From Spirochaetia bacterium (lineage in GTDB: Bacteria > Spirochaetota > Spirochaetia > Sphaerochaetales > Sphaerochaetaceae), in assembly GCA_009929055.1 (NCBI GenBank), contig SABI01000002.1, positions 1 to 36,191 of the forward strand: DNA of 36,191 bases, in the 5' to 3' direction. Below the pieces are notes generated by a model. The model saw only the letters and a list, made by a program, of their open reading frames with translations. It did no database searches and was not told the origin of the DNA. The position numbers were made by a program, and so were the translations under genes. This document shows positions 22,230 to 32,529 of this stretch, in pieces; the first letter of the stretch is position 1; each line of letters begins with the position of its first letter.

Positions 22230-25200
22230 TATAAATCTTAAAGCCATTCAAGGTATAGATAGAGTAGGGGAATCCGTAACTGAAGTTATAAAACGACCCG
22301 CACGAAGAGTACCTGTATGGCAACAAGAGCAGAGAACTCTTTATCGTGAAGCTTTGTCCAGAAATAAGGGCTTAAATCCTGTAGAGCAAGCTGCCCTTAA
22401 TATTCGAAATAATTTAGAATATAATACCCCTCCAACTACGTTTGTTCCAAATTACTATCCTCCAAGATATGTTAGCGCATTAAGGGGAGATTATTCCTAT
22501 CAGGCTAATATCGGGGTAAGAAGTATTTATAGACAACCCTATTCACAAACTTCTTATAGAGTACCAAACAACCTTAGAAGGGAGTCTTATGGTATAGGTA
22601 GGGGAGAGGAAGCTGCTTACTTAAATAGAGTTAATCCAGCAAATACAAGTTATATACAAGACTCTGTAGGAAATATGACTTCCTCAAATTCTGGAAACCT
22701 TAAATTTGGTTTTTCCAGAGGGGTGAAAACTCCTTTTAATTTGTTTGAACCTGTTGGAGATACTGGTCGTGCAAGAGATTTTATGAGGGGGATTTTCCAT
22801 AAGGAATCTTCTGCACTATTTGCGGGGTCTGTAGGACTTCACTTTGCAAGTAGTTTATTGCTTTCTCCTGCGAGAGACTATACTCGTAGAGACCTTGACC
22901 CTGCAAAACAATTCCAAATGGAGACCATTTTAGCGGCTAACTCTTTTGGACTGGGAAGAGGCACTATTAACATGGAGCACTTGCCCCACTTCAAAAATGA
23001 AATAAAGAGAATGTCACTACCTTATTCTCAAGACCCTGTTGAAATTATGAAGAGCGCAAGACAACTTGCTCAAGCAGGTTTTAGTGGCAAAGATGTTTTA
23101 GGCTTAATGCCCTCTGCACTTAAATTTTCGGAACTAACTGGTGGTAAAGTAGGTATAATGCAATCTACTGATATTGCCCGTATGTTAGCAAGAAAGTTTA
23201 GAATAAATACCAATGACGAGGCAATGAACAAAGCTCTATCTCAAGTTTTTAGAGCTATTCAAGTTACCTCTTTGGATATTACTGATATAGGTACTGCTCT
23301 AAACTCCTTATCCTCAAGCCCTATAGAGTTCCCCTCTTCTCAGCTTACAGAATACTTGACTACTGTAGGTATGATGCGTAATATGGGTCAGATGCCCGCT
23401 CAAGCTGCCGCTACTACTGCTGGATTTATGAAATCAATTTCTCGTTTAGGGGCAGTAGAAAATCAAGCGGAACAAAGACTTAATTTAATGGAGTTCTTTA
23501 GAGAACAGGGAATACAGAGAAGAACTGTTAGACCTAACTATAGAATGTTTGCTCAAATGCAGTATTTTGGTACTGACTTTACTAAACAATTCTCTGTTAC
23601 CGAAGAAAATCTTTCCCGCTATCAGAACTACGGTAAGAAAGTTGGTGACTTAATTCCTTTACCTGAAATTATTGAAAAGGTTTCTGGACAACTTACTTAT
23701 AAAAGAGATGTACAAGGAAGAGTTGTAAGAGATTCTCAAGGAAAACCCGTTCCTTTCTCTGAATATGAGCGTTCTGCTGTAATGACACAGTTAGGGTTTT
23801 CTAATCAATTTAAAAACGTTGTATTAGGATACCAACAGATGCAGGAAGGGAGGGGTGTAGAGTGGAATGAATCTTTAGGCTCTTGGGTAGAAGAAGGAAA
23901 ACTTTTAGCTCGTGGTTACAATGACATTCTTAGAGAAATCATTAATAGCTCTAAAGCTCTTGATGTAGGCTTTAAGAATATGACAGGAACATTAATCCAA
24001 ACAGAAAATCGTCTTGCCTCTTCAAGAGTGGCTCTTAATACTACTATGGGCGAAGCTCTCTTACCCGCTAAAGTACAGTCTACACAAGTTAAGCTTGGGA
24101 TGCTTAATGCCATGAATGAGCTTGCGATGAAATATCCTACATCTACCGCAGCCGTCTCAGGAGGCATTGAGGGGCTATCTATGGGGCTTACTGGAGCTAA
24201 GGCTATTACCGATATGGCTGGCGGTAGTTTGATGGCTCTTGCTATGATTAAAACCCTTTCTACGAGAAGTGTTACTCTTGAAGAAGTTGAAGCCGCTAAT
24301 TTAGCGGGAAATACTTCAATGAGATTAGGAGACCTTACTTGGAATCGTTCCGCTGTAAAGTTTGGAAGAACTGCTCTGTTTGGTATGGGTTCAATTATAA
24401 AGGGATACTCTACTGGGTATTCTGCTTTTGCTGTAGGAGCAATGCAGGGAACTAATACAAGGGAAAATATTATCCAATCTACAGGTTTAGGCTTATTTAG
24501 TGGAATTACCGCTTTTGGTGGAATGCAAGCCTTAATGCACGGAAAGAAAATTAACATGTTTGGAAAATCCTTTTCCAATAAAAAAGTTGGTGGTGCTCTT
24601 TTAGCAGCTTCCCTTATCCCTGATTTAATGACAGGGGTAAGTGCAGCTCAATCTAATAAATATGTTAGAAATAACATGGAGCTTAGAGGAAAGTACAAAG
24701 ATGAATGGATGGCAAACCTGCTCTCTCAAGGTTACTTTTCTTTAGGAAGTGCTGGACAGGAGACATTAAGTTCGATTTTTGGAATTCCTACTGCTGAATT
24801 AAATAACATGATGGATGGAAAATTAGTAAATCCTAAATATGCAGAAACCACTTCTAATTATTTCAATACCTTGTTTTCAGGCTCTTTAGAAGATAACTTT
24901 GCTACACTCATAGCAAGTACTCCCGAATTTGCTAAAATAGCAAGTATAAGAAGTAGAAAGGCTAATGACTTTAAAAACATTACTCATGGCGGATATTTGA
25001 CTCCCTCTGTAGTGCAAATGATGAAAGAGCATGGTGGTGGAGACATCCGTTTAGGTGCAAAGAATTTCTTAAGGGATGCCAACATTACTGAAATTACAGA
25101 TAAAAGAGCCATTAAAACCTGGTATAAAGGTTTACCTCAAGTAGAAAAAAATCTGGTTACTGGGGAGAGAAGAAGTCTTGCAGGGCTTATGTTTCAAAAC

Positions 25201-25782
25201 TTAGTTTCTCATGCAGGTACAGGGCTTATTTCAGGAGGAGGATTAGGTGCTCTTGTTGGGGGGGCGGTAACTATCCCTGTAGGTGGAATTGGATCAATAC
25301 CTGTAGGTGTTGCTTTAGGTGCAGCAGGGGCAATAGGAGGAGCTGTATTTGGTATGGGAAGAGGAATTTATCAATACGCTAACCAACAAAAATACCCTAA
25401 AGCAATATATGGAATTTCTGGAGGTCAGGGACATTTTATAGGTGGTCAAGATATTGATGTAGCTAAAGTTCAGTATGCTGCGGTTAACGCTATTGATCCG
25501 AAACAGTTAAGTGAGCTTACTTATCAAAACCAACAATTAGCCCTTACACAGAATAGCGTAGATGCTTTAGATACAATTAACAAAAACCTTATTGAGTTTA
25601 TGAAAGCCCTTATGGGCGGAGGCTCTGGAAAAAATCAGGTCACTGTTAATCAAATATTCAAATCTGCTGATAGAGAGCTTCTTAAACAGCAGGCTTATCA
25701 GTTAGGAGATATTGTAATAAAAAATCTTGACAGAATTAACCAGCGCAGCTTTAATGACCTAAAACTTGTCGAGGCGCAATAA
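22219..25782 (+). CDS. tail tape measure protein
   Basis: The ATG at 22219 has AGGAG six bases upstream; a TTG at 22216 is rejected. The 1187-residue protein is the longest in the window. It has an Arg/Tyr-rich N-terminal 150 residues, long helical stretches, and a glycine-rich hydrophobic segment (about residues 985-1050) that would cross or insert in a membrane. It ends in a helical C-terminal domain that binds the baseplate hub. At about 0.15 nm per residue it predicts a tail near 170-180 nm. No lysozyme or peptidase motif was recognised. It overlaps the frameshifted chaperone by 11 bases. Confidence 0.9.
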   Translation: MDININLKAIQGIDRVGESVTEVIKRPARRVPVWQQEQRTLYREALSRNKGLNPVEQAALNIRNNLEYNTPPTTFVPNYYPPRYVSALRGDYSYQANIGVRSIYRQPYSQTSYRVPNNLRRESYGIGRGEEAAYLNRVNPANTSYIQDSVGNMTSSNSGNLKFGFSRGVKTPFNLFEPVGDTGRARDFMRGIFHKESSALFAGSVGLHFASSLLLSPARDYTRRDLDPAKQFQMETILAANSFGLGRGTINMEHLPHFKNEIKRMSLPYSQDPVEIMKSARQLAQAGFSGKDVLGLMPSALKFSELTGGKVGIMQSTDIARMLARKFRINTNDEAMNKALSQVFRAIQVTSLDITDIGTALNSLSSSPIEFPSSQLTEYLTTVGMMRNMGQMPAQAAATTAGFMKSISRLGAVENQAEQRLNLMEFFREQGIQRRTVRPNYRMFAQMQYFGTDFTKQFSVTEENLSRYQNYGKKVGDLIPLPEIIEKVSGQLTYKRDVQGRVVRDSQGKPVPFSEYERSAVMTQLGFSNQFKNVVLGYQQMQEGRGVEWNESLGSWVEEGKLLARGYNDILREIINSSKALDVGFKNMTGTLIQTENRLASSRVALNTTMGEALLPAKVQSTQVKLGMLNAMNELAMKYPTSTAAVSGGIEGLSMGLTGAKAITDMAGGSLMALAMIKTLSTRSVTLEEVEAANLAGNTSMRLGDLTWNRSAVKFGRTALFGMGSIIKGYSTGYSAFAVGAMQGTNTRENIIQSTGLGLFSGITAFGGMQALMHGKKINMFGKSFSNKKVGGALLAASLIPDLMTGVSAAQSNKYVRNNMELRGKYKDEWMANLLSQGYFSLGSAGQETLSSIFGIPTAELNNMMDGKLVNPKYAETTSNYFNTLFSGSLEDNFATLIASTPEFAKIASIRSRKANDFKNITHGGYLTPSVVQMMKEHGGGDIRLGAKNFLRDANITEITDKRAIKTWYKGLPQVEKNLVTGERRSLAGLMFQNLVSHAGTGLISGGGLGALVGGAVTIPVGGIGSIPVGVALGAAGAIGGAVFGMGRGIYQYANQQKYPKAIYGISGGQGHFIGGQDIDVAKVQYAAVNAIDPKQLSELTYQNQQLALTQNSVDALDTINKNLIEFMKALMGGGSGKNQVTVNQIFKSADRELLKQQAYQLGDIVIKNLDRINQRSFNDLKLVEAQ

Positions 25783-26699
25783 TGAGTGAAACAGAAAAAA
25801 TTTGGGGATTGACACAAAGTCTTAAAGTTCCTTTAAAGAAGGATACTGAGACTAATACTAAGTTTAGTAAGCTTTTTAAGGATATCGCTGCTAATCAATA
25901 CACTACTCAAGAGAGCCTTCATTTAGTAAATATGATTACTGGTGGAAGACTTGCTCAGTTATTAACTCAACCTTCTTGGGAAGATAGAATAACTAAAGCA
26001 GGTTTAGGCATGATGTATTCTATAAGTGATTCTGTAGACGATAGTATATTACTGCTCTTTCAATACAACCCTCAGACACTTAATGAAAGATTCTCTGTTT
26101 CGTATGCCTATAGACAAAGTTTTTCAGGAGAGCCTACTATCTCAGAGTTTAAAAGTGTTGAACCTCAAAAAGTATATGTTGAATTTTATCTGGATGCTTA
26201 TTCCGATTATGCAGGATTGGATGAATACTTTAGAACACTTCTTTCTGGGTCAGTGCAATCTGCCATGTTACTGACTGATTCAGGAAGTAGGGGAATGAGT
26301 GAACTTGCGTGGGCAGCACAAACCGCAAGGAATAATGCTCTGTATGAACGAGAGGGGCTAAATAAAGACTCTCGTACTCTAAAACCCGCTTTAGATAACC
26401 TAAAACGTTTTACCAAAAATACTGTGTATAGTATTGATAACCTGTTGTTAGACTATGACTTGGAATTATTAGAAACTACTACTTATTTAGGAGACCCTCC
26501 GCTGTGCGTGTTAAATTGGGGAACATATCAAGATTTCAAATGTGTAGTTAAAGACATGTCTTTTGAACACCTTTTATTTAATCCAAAAACCTTAGACCCT
26601 ATTAGAACTAAGGTTACATTAGAGCTTGAAGAGTTTTATAACCCCTACCTTGAAGCAGCTAAAAAAGCCTTTGATGGTAAAATTGAGGTAAATATATGA
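25782..26699 (+). CDS. hub-associated tube-like protein (CIS tube / gp53-like)
   Basis: The 305-residue product has LLFQYNPQTLNE at about residues 88-99 and PPLCVLNWG...FKCVVKDMSFEHLLF near 240-265. Both are typical of the family that links tail tube to baseplate hub in contractile systems (the F.YNP and PP..L..WG motifs). It starts 1 base before the tape measure stop ends (TAATG). Confidence 0.75.
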   Translation: MSETEKIWGLTQSLKVPLKKDTETNTKFSKLFKDIAANQYTTQESLHLVNMITGGRLAQLLTQPSWEDRITKAGLGMMYSISDSVDDSILLLFQYNPQTLNERFSVSYAYRQSFSGEPTISEFKSVEPQKVYVEFYLDAYSDYAGLDEYFRTLLSGSVQSAMLLTDSGSRGMSELAWAAQTARNNALYEREGLNKDSRTLKPALDNLKRFTKNTVYSIDNLLLDYDLELLETTTYLGDPPLCVLNWGTYQDFKCVVKDMSFEHLLFNPKTLDPIRTKVTLELEEFYNPYLEAAKKAFDGKIEVNI

Positions 26700-26941
26700 G
26701 CAGATATAGGAATGTAAAAGAGGGAAACTTCCCCGATAGATATTTAGAAGGTTCTGTAGGTATAAAGGACAAATATCGTTTAACAGGACATCAAAACTTT
26801 CTACCTTACTTAGCCTATAAAGCCTATAATAACTCTCAGTTGTGGCACTTAATTGCGGAAGTTAATGATATTATTGACCCCTTTGATATAGAAGATGGGG
26901 TGCTGTTAATACCTACAGAGGATTTGGCTAATAAAATATGA
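26696..26941 (+). CDS. LysM-like / gp53-type baseplate protein
   Basis: The 81-residue product carries YLAYKAYNNSQLWHLIAEVN followed by DPFDIEDGVLLIP (about residues 39-74), matching the small LysM-like domain (T4 gp53 type) that helps attach the wedge or hub. It overlaps both neighbours by 4 bases. Confidence 0.75.
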   Translation: MSRYRNVKEGNFPDRYLEGSVGIKDKYRLTGHQNFLPYLAYKAYNNSQLWHLIAEVNDIIDPFDIEDGVLLIPTEDLANKI

Positions 26942-28608
26942 AACCCTTAGTAGAAATCCTTATATACTCCTTCTTAGAAAAACAGTGGGTAATCTTACGT
27001 AAAGAGTTTTCCTCTATTATAGACTCTGTTAACATAGCCCTACAAGATTTTGATATAGATAACTTCTCTGTTACTATGACCTTTCCTCAGAATTTTTCAC
27101 TATATACAGAGTTCTTAAACTCACCTTATTGGTTAGAGGGAAACCTTATAACTTTTCAAATTGGTTATCTTAACTTTCCTACTAAAAAAACAGTAGTAAT
27201 GAATGGAGTAATTACAGGAAGTAGAGTAAAAGAATCTGTGGAAGAAGTAGTATACACTATTCAAGGAACTGATATGAGTATCTTGTTAAAGGGTAAAGTA
27301 ACTAATGCAGATATTCTTAAAACCCTATCCTCTAACTACATAAAGAATCCAGATACTCGTAATAATGCAGCCGTCTTATTGACTAAAGACATACTTAGAA
27401 AAAATAAGGAAATCCTTTCTGAACTGAATAAAGAAATGCAAGCTATCTATAGTGAAATGCCTGATTTTGGATTAAACTTTACTTCCGACTCTATTCCAGA
27501 TGTATCTGAAGAGGAACTGCGATATAGAAGATTTGTGCATATTAATGACATGAGTAGCTCTGAAAAAATAACTGCTAAGGAAGAGGGGGCAGAATGGGGA
27601 ATAGCAGATAAGCCTGCCAGTCAGCAATTTCTGGAAAGTTTAAAGGCGGGCTCAGGGTATGAAATCTTTACTACCTACATTGAAACTATATCTTCTTTAG
27701 GGGTAATACTCGGAAGAATGTTTTGGTATGATAGTAAATATCAAAAATGCTATTTCAAACGCCCACAAGATATAAATAACAGAAACTCCTTTACGTTTGT
27801 GAAATCTAATCAAATTGGAATAAATCCTTTTGAACGCATCTTAGACTTTGAAGTAGACTATTCTACTCTTGATTCTGTCTGGGCAGTTCAAAGCAGTTTT
27901 GTATCTGTGTATAAAACTTCTGCGGGAGATGTAAGAGTTAAACCTATAATTATTCGTCAGGATTCTGAAAACTTTTCGGAAGAGACTGAAACTAAGGAAA
28001 ATCAGTACACCAACACTGAAATCCCCATCGTTCTTGGTGCTTCGGAATTCTCTTCGTTAATATCTAAAGGATGGGAATTGATACACAGGACATCTCCAGA
28101 CAGTTTTGAGTTAATGAATTCTGCAAACCAGACTTTTTACCTCAAAGAGTTTACTGTAAAAGGTGAACTAAGTATTCAAGGAAACCCCGATATTCGACCA
28201 CATGATATTGTTTGGGTTTTTGGAGTAGGAAACAAATTTGAAGGGGCTTGGTTTGTGTCCTCTGTTATGCACGACCTATCACCAGAAAAGTATATTACTA
28301 CTTTAGAGGTAACTCGAAACATCTTAGCTGTCCCTAAAACTGTAAGTGGAAAATTTATTGAACATGTTAATAAGGTCAAGTTAAACGCACTTGAAAAAAC
28401 AGATGCGTCTGGAGAAGATATCAAGGTAATAGTGCCAAAACAAAACAAAATAAACATTCCAAAAAGTAGACAAGAGAAGTTTTTACAGGATAAATTGAAG
28501 CATAATCCAGAGAAATTTACTGGCACTAAAGAGAAACCATTTTCTCCTATCATTCCAGGAGAACACCCATTTAAGTTAGATTATTTTAACATGCACACCA
28601 ATAATTAG
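26938..28608 (+). CDS. baseplate hub protein (gpD / gp27-like)
   Basis: The 556-residue product contains the typical hub pattern in its second half: GNPDIRPHDIVWVFG, then EGAWFVSSVMHDLSPEKYITTLEVTRN in two adjacent stretches (about residues 420-465). The final about 85 residues are Lys/Pro-rich and probably flexible. It is placed between the LysM-like protein and the spike, as in other phages of this type. It overlaps the previous gene by 4 bases. Confidence 0.8.
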   Translation: MKPLVEILIYSFLEKQWVILRKEFSSIIDSVNIALQDFDIDNFSVTMTFPQNFSLYTEFLNSPYWLEGNLITFQIGYLNFPTKKTVVMNGVITGSRVKESVEEVVYTIQGTDMSILLKGKVTNADILKTLSSNYIKNPDTRNNAAVLLTKDILRKNKEILSELNKEMQAIYSEMPDFGLNFTSDSIPDVSEEELRYRRFVHINDMSSSEKITAKEEGAEWGIADKPASQQFLESLKAGSGYEIFTTYIETISSLGVILGRMFWYDSKYQKCYFKRPQDINNRNSFTFVKSNQIGINPFERILDFEVDYSTLDSVWAVQSSFVSVYKTSAGDVRVKPIIIRQDSENFSEETETKENQYTNTEIPIVLGASEFSSLISKGWELIHRTSPDSFELMNSANQTFYLKEFTVKGELSIQGNPDIRPHDIVWVFGVGNKFEGAWFVSSVMHDLSPEKYITTLEVTRNILAVPKTVSGKFIEHVNKVKLNALEKTDASGEDIKVIVPKQNKINIPKSRQEKFLQDKLKHNPEKFTGTKEKPFSPIIPGEHPFKLDYFNMHTNN

Positions 28609-28619
28609 GAGATACTTCA

Positions 28620-29504
28620 ATGCAAACATATTATGGACTTTATAGGGGAATTGTAACAGATAATAGAGATGCTGCAAAAGCGGGAAGGGCTCAAGTTACT
28701 TTACCTGCTTTAGGGACAGAGCCTTTAGTTAACTGGGCAGTTCCACTAAACTCTTATATGATAGGTCTTTCACAAGGGCAAATGATTATCCCTGAAATAG
28801 GCACTAAGGTTTGGATAGAGTTTGAAAACGGGAATATAAACTACCCTGTGTACTCTTTAGCTTCTTGGCTCGGACATGACTGCTACAATGGTTTAGAAGA
28901 TGTTGAAACAGAGCAGGTATATGAAGAAGATTTACCTATTTCTAAGTACATGTTTAGAAGTAAAAACTTATTTGTAAGGCTAAATGAAAGAGATGGGAAT
29001 GTTGAATTTGTTCGTCAAGATATTGATGAAACATCAACATGGTGGCAGAAGGTTAAGAGATATATATCTGTTGTGCTTAATAAAGACTTTTTAGAGATAA
29101 AAAAATTCAATGAAACTTCTTCCAGTTTTCAGGGAGATGAAGAACCTACCCTGTTAGGTAAAATTAGCTTGACAAATAATGCCTTCTCTGTAGATATGTT
29201 TAATGATAATGGAGAACCCTTTGGTAAGGTAATCCTAACACCACAAGGGATAGAGCTTAAGTTTTCTGTTAATGGTGAAGAGAAATCTAAAATACTGCTA
29301 AATGCAGAAGGAGTTAAAATAATGTCCCAAGCTAAGGTTACAGTAGAAGCCAACTCTGAAGTAGCTGTTAATGCTCCAAACGTTAATATATCAGCTCAGA
29401 CTAAAATAAATGGAGCAGGAACAGGTATGCCAGGATTTTGTAAACTACCTTTGTGCGCATTTACAGGGGCTGTTCATACAACTGATACTGTAGGGATGTC
29501 ATAA
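28620..29504 (+). CDS. baseplate spike protein (gpV / gp5-like) with OB-fold
   Basis: The 294-residue product opens with YRGIVTDN (residues 8-15), AGRAQVTLPAL, and a later QGQMIIPEIGTKVWIEFENG (described in two parts, about residues 57-76). This is the OB-fold of gpV/gp5 spike proteins. The C-terminal third consists of repeated short strands (VTVEANSEVAVNAPNVNI), as expected for a trimeric beta-helical needle, and ends near a Cys pair. No lysozyme domain is inserted. Confidence 0.85.
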   Translation: MQTYYGLYRGIVTDNRDAAKAGRAQVTLPALGTEPLVNWAVPLNSYMIGLSQGQMIIPEIGTKVWIEFENGNINYPVYSLASWLGHDCYNGLEDVETEQVYEEDLPISKYMFRSKNLFVRLNERDGNVEFVRQDIDETSTWWQKVKRYISVVLNKDFLEIKKFNETSSSFQGDEEPTLLGKISLTNNAFSVDMFNDNGEPFGKVILTPQGIELKFSVNGEEKSKILLNAEGVKIMSQAKVTVEANSEVAVNAPNVNISAQTKINGAGTGMPGFCKLPLCAFTGAVHTTDTVGMS

Positions 29505-29505
29505 A

Positions 29506-30042
29506 ATGATTTCTGCTTTAGGGCTGAAGAATAAAATTGTAGAGGCTTTACACTATGCCACTTATGAGGATAATCCCCAAATGCTGTTCGCACGAGCGGT
29601 AGAGGATTATTTTAGGGATAACTTAAGGATAGAGGGACAATATGTAGGAATGCTTTCTGCGGGTGTCTCTGACCCCCTTAGTGGAATATATATCGTTGGT
29701 GTGCAAGATGTTTCCATAAATGAAAATTCACTACTTTCTGCGGCTAAAAGCTCCGCTGGATTCAGTCAATGGTATATGATATTACAGTACTTCCTTAAAA
29801 ATATAAGAATGACTACCAATATTCAACAGGTGTTGGTTGCCCAATCGTTTTTAGCCCCGTTTTCCTTGCTTTACTCCAGCACCCCTAACATATCAGAAAT
29901 GACAGATTTTTCATCTATAATGGAAACCATATCAGATAAGCTTATGGGAGACATTCTTCAAGCTCCTCCTTTCAATTCACCTATACCTACCTCAAGCATC
30001 TCTGGTGGGGTAGGAACATTTACAATGATGAGGTATGTATAA
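29506..30042 (+). CDS. hypothetical baseplate protein
   Basis: The 178-residue product starts 2 bases after the spike stop and overlaps the next ATG. It is largely helical, with hydrophobic stretches around residues 65-70 and 108-125, and a C-terminal Ser/Pro/Gly region. It lies between the spike and the gp25-like wedge, where small baseplate proteins are commonly found. No family is recognised. Confidence 0.65.
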   Translation: MISALGLKNKIVEALHYATYEDNPQMLFARAVEDYFRDNLRIEGQYVGMLSAGVSDPLSGIYIVGVQDVSINENSLLSAAKSSAGFSQWYMILQYFLKNIRMTTNIQQVLVAQSFLAPFSLLYSSTPNISEMTDFSSIMETISDKLMGDILQAPPFNSPIPTSSISGGVGTFTMMRYV

Positions 30043-30404
30043 TGAGAGGATTTATCTTTCCATTAAGCGTTTCTAATAACTCTCTTCTTGAAAGCTCAGA
30101 AACTAACTCGTCTTTTGAAAGTTCGATTAAAGGCAAAATTAAGATGCTTATTACTACAGGACAGTCTAGCAGACCTTATTGTGGAGATTATGGTCTTGGA
30201 TTAGAAAAAGTATTCTCTATGTTAGGGGGAAATGTTAACTCTTTTAAGCAGGATTTAGTGGATAAAGTAAACAAGTTTATTCCTGAAGTAAAGCTATCTC
30301 TTACAGATGTTACTATTGAGTCAGATTCAGAGGGAAAATTGGGTATAAACATAACTTACCCTGAAAGAGATTTAGACTTAATGATATCGTTTCAATTATT
30401 TTAG
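30042..30404 (+). CDS. baseplate wedge protein (gp25 / GpW-like)
   Basis: The 120-residue product has the conserved start GFIFPL, IKGKIKMLITTGQSSRPYCGDYGLGL (in the family: ...iLlT..GeR.....fG.gl), and an ending with the NITYPERDLDLMISF strand. The family nucleates sheath assembly at the baseplate. Position just before the J-like wedge gene is standard. Confidence 0.85.
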   Translation: MRGFIFPLSVSNNSLLESSETNSSFESSIKGKIKMLITTGQSSRPYCGDYGLGLEKVFSMLGGNVNSFKQDLVDKVNKFIPEVKLSLTDVTIESDSEGKLGINITYPERDLDLMISFQLF

Positions 30405-30412
30405 AGGTTTTT

Positions 30413-31996
30413 GTGAAGAAAGATTTTGAAGCTATCCGCCTTGAAATGTATAAGATTGTTTATGCGTTTCAAAAAGGTTTAGGGGAAAATAGCCAAATAA
30501 CTCAAACAGACCTATTAGACATCTTTATAGATGCTATAGCGGGGGTATACGACCATTTACAATACTTTTTTGATAAGGTAGTAAAAGCAGCAAATCCAGC
30601 CATAGTGTTATATCATAAAAACAGTGAAAACTTTCCTGAATTTCACGAGCTCCTAAAACTTTTTAGGTATAGGGAGTTGGACAACTATACTAAAGCATCG
30701 TTACCACTCTCCTTTTACCGAGAGTTCTATATCGGAAAAGACTTAGAGCTAGGAGTATTAGCAGAATATACAGAAGAGATTGCTCTACTAATAGATAAAG
30801 ACTTGACTGTTTTTAGTAGAGATAAACTATTAAGAGCCTTGTTAGAGGCGTGGCTTTACGTTATTAGAGACATAGATAAATACTTTTTAAGGCTGCTTGA
30901 CGAATTAGATATAGAGGGGGAGAGTTGTGGAAATTCCTCTGGATATGCAGAATTATTTGGATTCCCGCTCTATCAAGAATTGCCTCTTACAGCTAATGTA
31001 ATCTACAGCAAAACTAAGGAAAGCAGTATAGACGCAGGCGATGCTATAGAGATTGAAGGGGAAAAGTGGGTGCCAGTAGAAAGCATAAGTTTTCCTTATC
31101 ATAACAATGTCGCTTTTAGTGAAAAAGTAATGTTTATTGATAGTAATAAAACCTCTATAATCGTTAGACGCAAATGTACAAACAGAGTGGGAGACCTACT
31201 GTTATTAGTGGGGGTTGGATGGAGAAGATATGCTGTAATAACAGGAATCATTAGAACAAGTATATATGCTGAATATGCTATTGAGTATTCAGGAGAACTT
31301 CCTGCTGACCCCGACTACTGTGTAAGAGTATCTAATATAGAACAAAGGGAAAATAAAATAGAGATTTTCTATACTTCAGGCTTCTTAAATCAAATTATCA
31401 AACTACAAGACGTTTGCTTTAAACCTGAAAAAGGTATAAAAAATGCTCTGTTAAAAATAACTGTGGGGTCTATAGAATTAGAGTATACGTATTATTTAGA
31501 AGAAGTAGGAAATTATTATACTTATAGGGTGGATGGAGATGGCAACTGCTACATAGTGTTATTGAATACCTATGATTTTGATTTACCTATTAAAGTAGAA
31601 TATTGGCAGAATTCTGTAAAAAGCATTAGTAGCGGGGTATATTTAGCTGACAAGGTATCCGTAGAGATATTAGAAGATTGCGCTGTTGAAAAAGATAGGC
31701 ATTTTTATGAAATTGATACAAGTTGTTCAGTGTCAAAAGAGGGGTTTGCTAAAAAGTTTCTAAAGGAATATATCATTGATATGCAAGATTGGTATTTCCA
31801 ATCCTCTATGAATAAAGAGTATTGGAATAATGTACTTAATTGGGTCTACCCAGTTGAAATAACTAAGGTAAGTAGCTTAGATATACACATAAAATCTACT
31901 ATCCCTAAAACATACTATCAAAGAAAGTCTATTGCAGCCCTATACTTGTTAATATATGCAGGACAGAAAACGTTTATTCAACAGGATTTAACATGA
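30413..31996 (+). CDS. probable baseplate wedge protein (J / gp6-like position)
   Basis: The start is GTG at 30413, with AGAGG upstream. The 527-residue product has a helical N-terminal part (about 1-165) and then a J-like beta region (LTANVIYSKT, SSIDAGDAIEIEGEKWVP, about 193-225), with further strands. It ends with two helices. The order after gp25-like and before a gpI-like gene supports the wedge role. Sequence similarity itself is weak by eye. Confidence 0.6.
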   Translation: MKKDFEAIRLEMYKIVYAFQKGLGENSQITQTDLLDIFIDAIAGVYDHLQYFFDKVVKAANPAIVLYHKNSENFPEFHELLKLFRYRELDNYTKASLPLSFYREFYIGKDLELGVLAEYTEEIALLIDKDLTVFSRDKLLRALLEAWLYVIRDIDKYFLRLLDELDIEGESCGNSSGYAELFGFPLYQELPLTANVIYSKTKESSIDAGDAIEIEGEKWVPVESISFPYHNNVAFSEKVMFIDSNKTSIIVRRKCTNRVGDLLLLVGVGWRRYAVITGIIRTSIYAEYAIEYSGELPADPDYCVRVSNIEQRENKIEIFYTSGFLNQIIKLQDVCFKPEKGIKNALLKITVGSIELEYTYYLEEVGNYYTYRVDGDGNCYIVLLNTYDFDLPIKVEYWQNSVKSISSGVYLADKVSVEILEDCAVEKDRHFYEIDTSCSVSKEGFAKKFLKEYIIDMQDWYFQSSMNKEYWNNVLNWVYPVEITKVSSLDIHIKSTIPKTYYQRKSIAALYLLIYAGQKTFIQQDLT

Positions 31997-32529
31997 GATA
32001 CATAGATAATAATTTAGTTTCTGAAGTTGAACCCATAGTAAGTATTCTAAAAGATAAATTTTTTCCTGCCTCTCTAAGATTTACAGAAGATGCTACCCAC
32101 AATTCATTAATTGAGGTATTATTAAATTACTTGCTCCTACCCTTTGCTGAAGAGATATATATAGTTAAGGACGTAATAGGCTTAAAATCCTTAGAAAAAG
32201 AACAGCTAGACCTCTTAGAGCAGTACTTTCAAAATAATTTACATCTTGTAGAGGATTTTAAGAATGTTTTAGAGAGTACAGCAGAAAGCGTTTATGACCC
32301 GTCTTTAGACACCTCAGATGTTTGGAATGAAAAGACGGTTTATTACTTTCAATCTTTATTGCCCACTTTGAATAACTATACTGAAGTTAAAATAGAAGAG
32401 TTTCTAACTTCAGGAAATGTTGAAGAAGATTTTATCTACAATTTAACTATAGGGTGGGAAGGTTTTAATGTTCCAATACTTACACCTTTACCAGAAGATA
32501 TAACTCAAGGAGTATATGATGAATTATGA
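31993..32529 (+). CDS. hypothetical baseplate or tail protein (gpI position)
   Basis: The 178-residue product overlaps the J-like gene by 4 bases and the next gene by about 11. It is acidic and helical; no motif is recognised. Its place suggests a wedge component that attaches the fibre proteins, in the manner of P2 gpI. Confidence 0.6.
   Translation: MRYIDNNLVSEVEPIVSILKDKFFPASLRFTEDATHNSLIEVLLNYLLLPFAEEIYIVKDVIGLKSLEKEQLDLLEQYFQNNLHLVEDFKNVLESTAESVYDPSLDTSDVWNEKTVYYFQSLLPTLNNYTEVKIEEFLTSGNVEEDFIYNLTIGWEGFNVPILTPLPEDITQGVYDEL

Noticed and set aside
23916-24578. 220-codon minus-strand ORF inside the tape measure gene
   Set aside because: Antisense shadow with Pro/Ala/Ser-rich composition, no ribosome binding site and no promoter.
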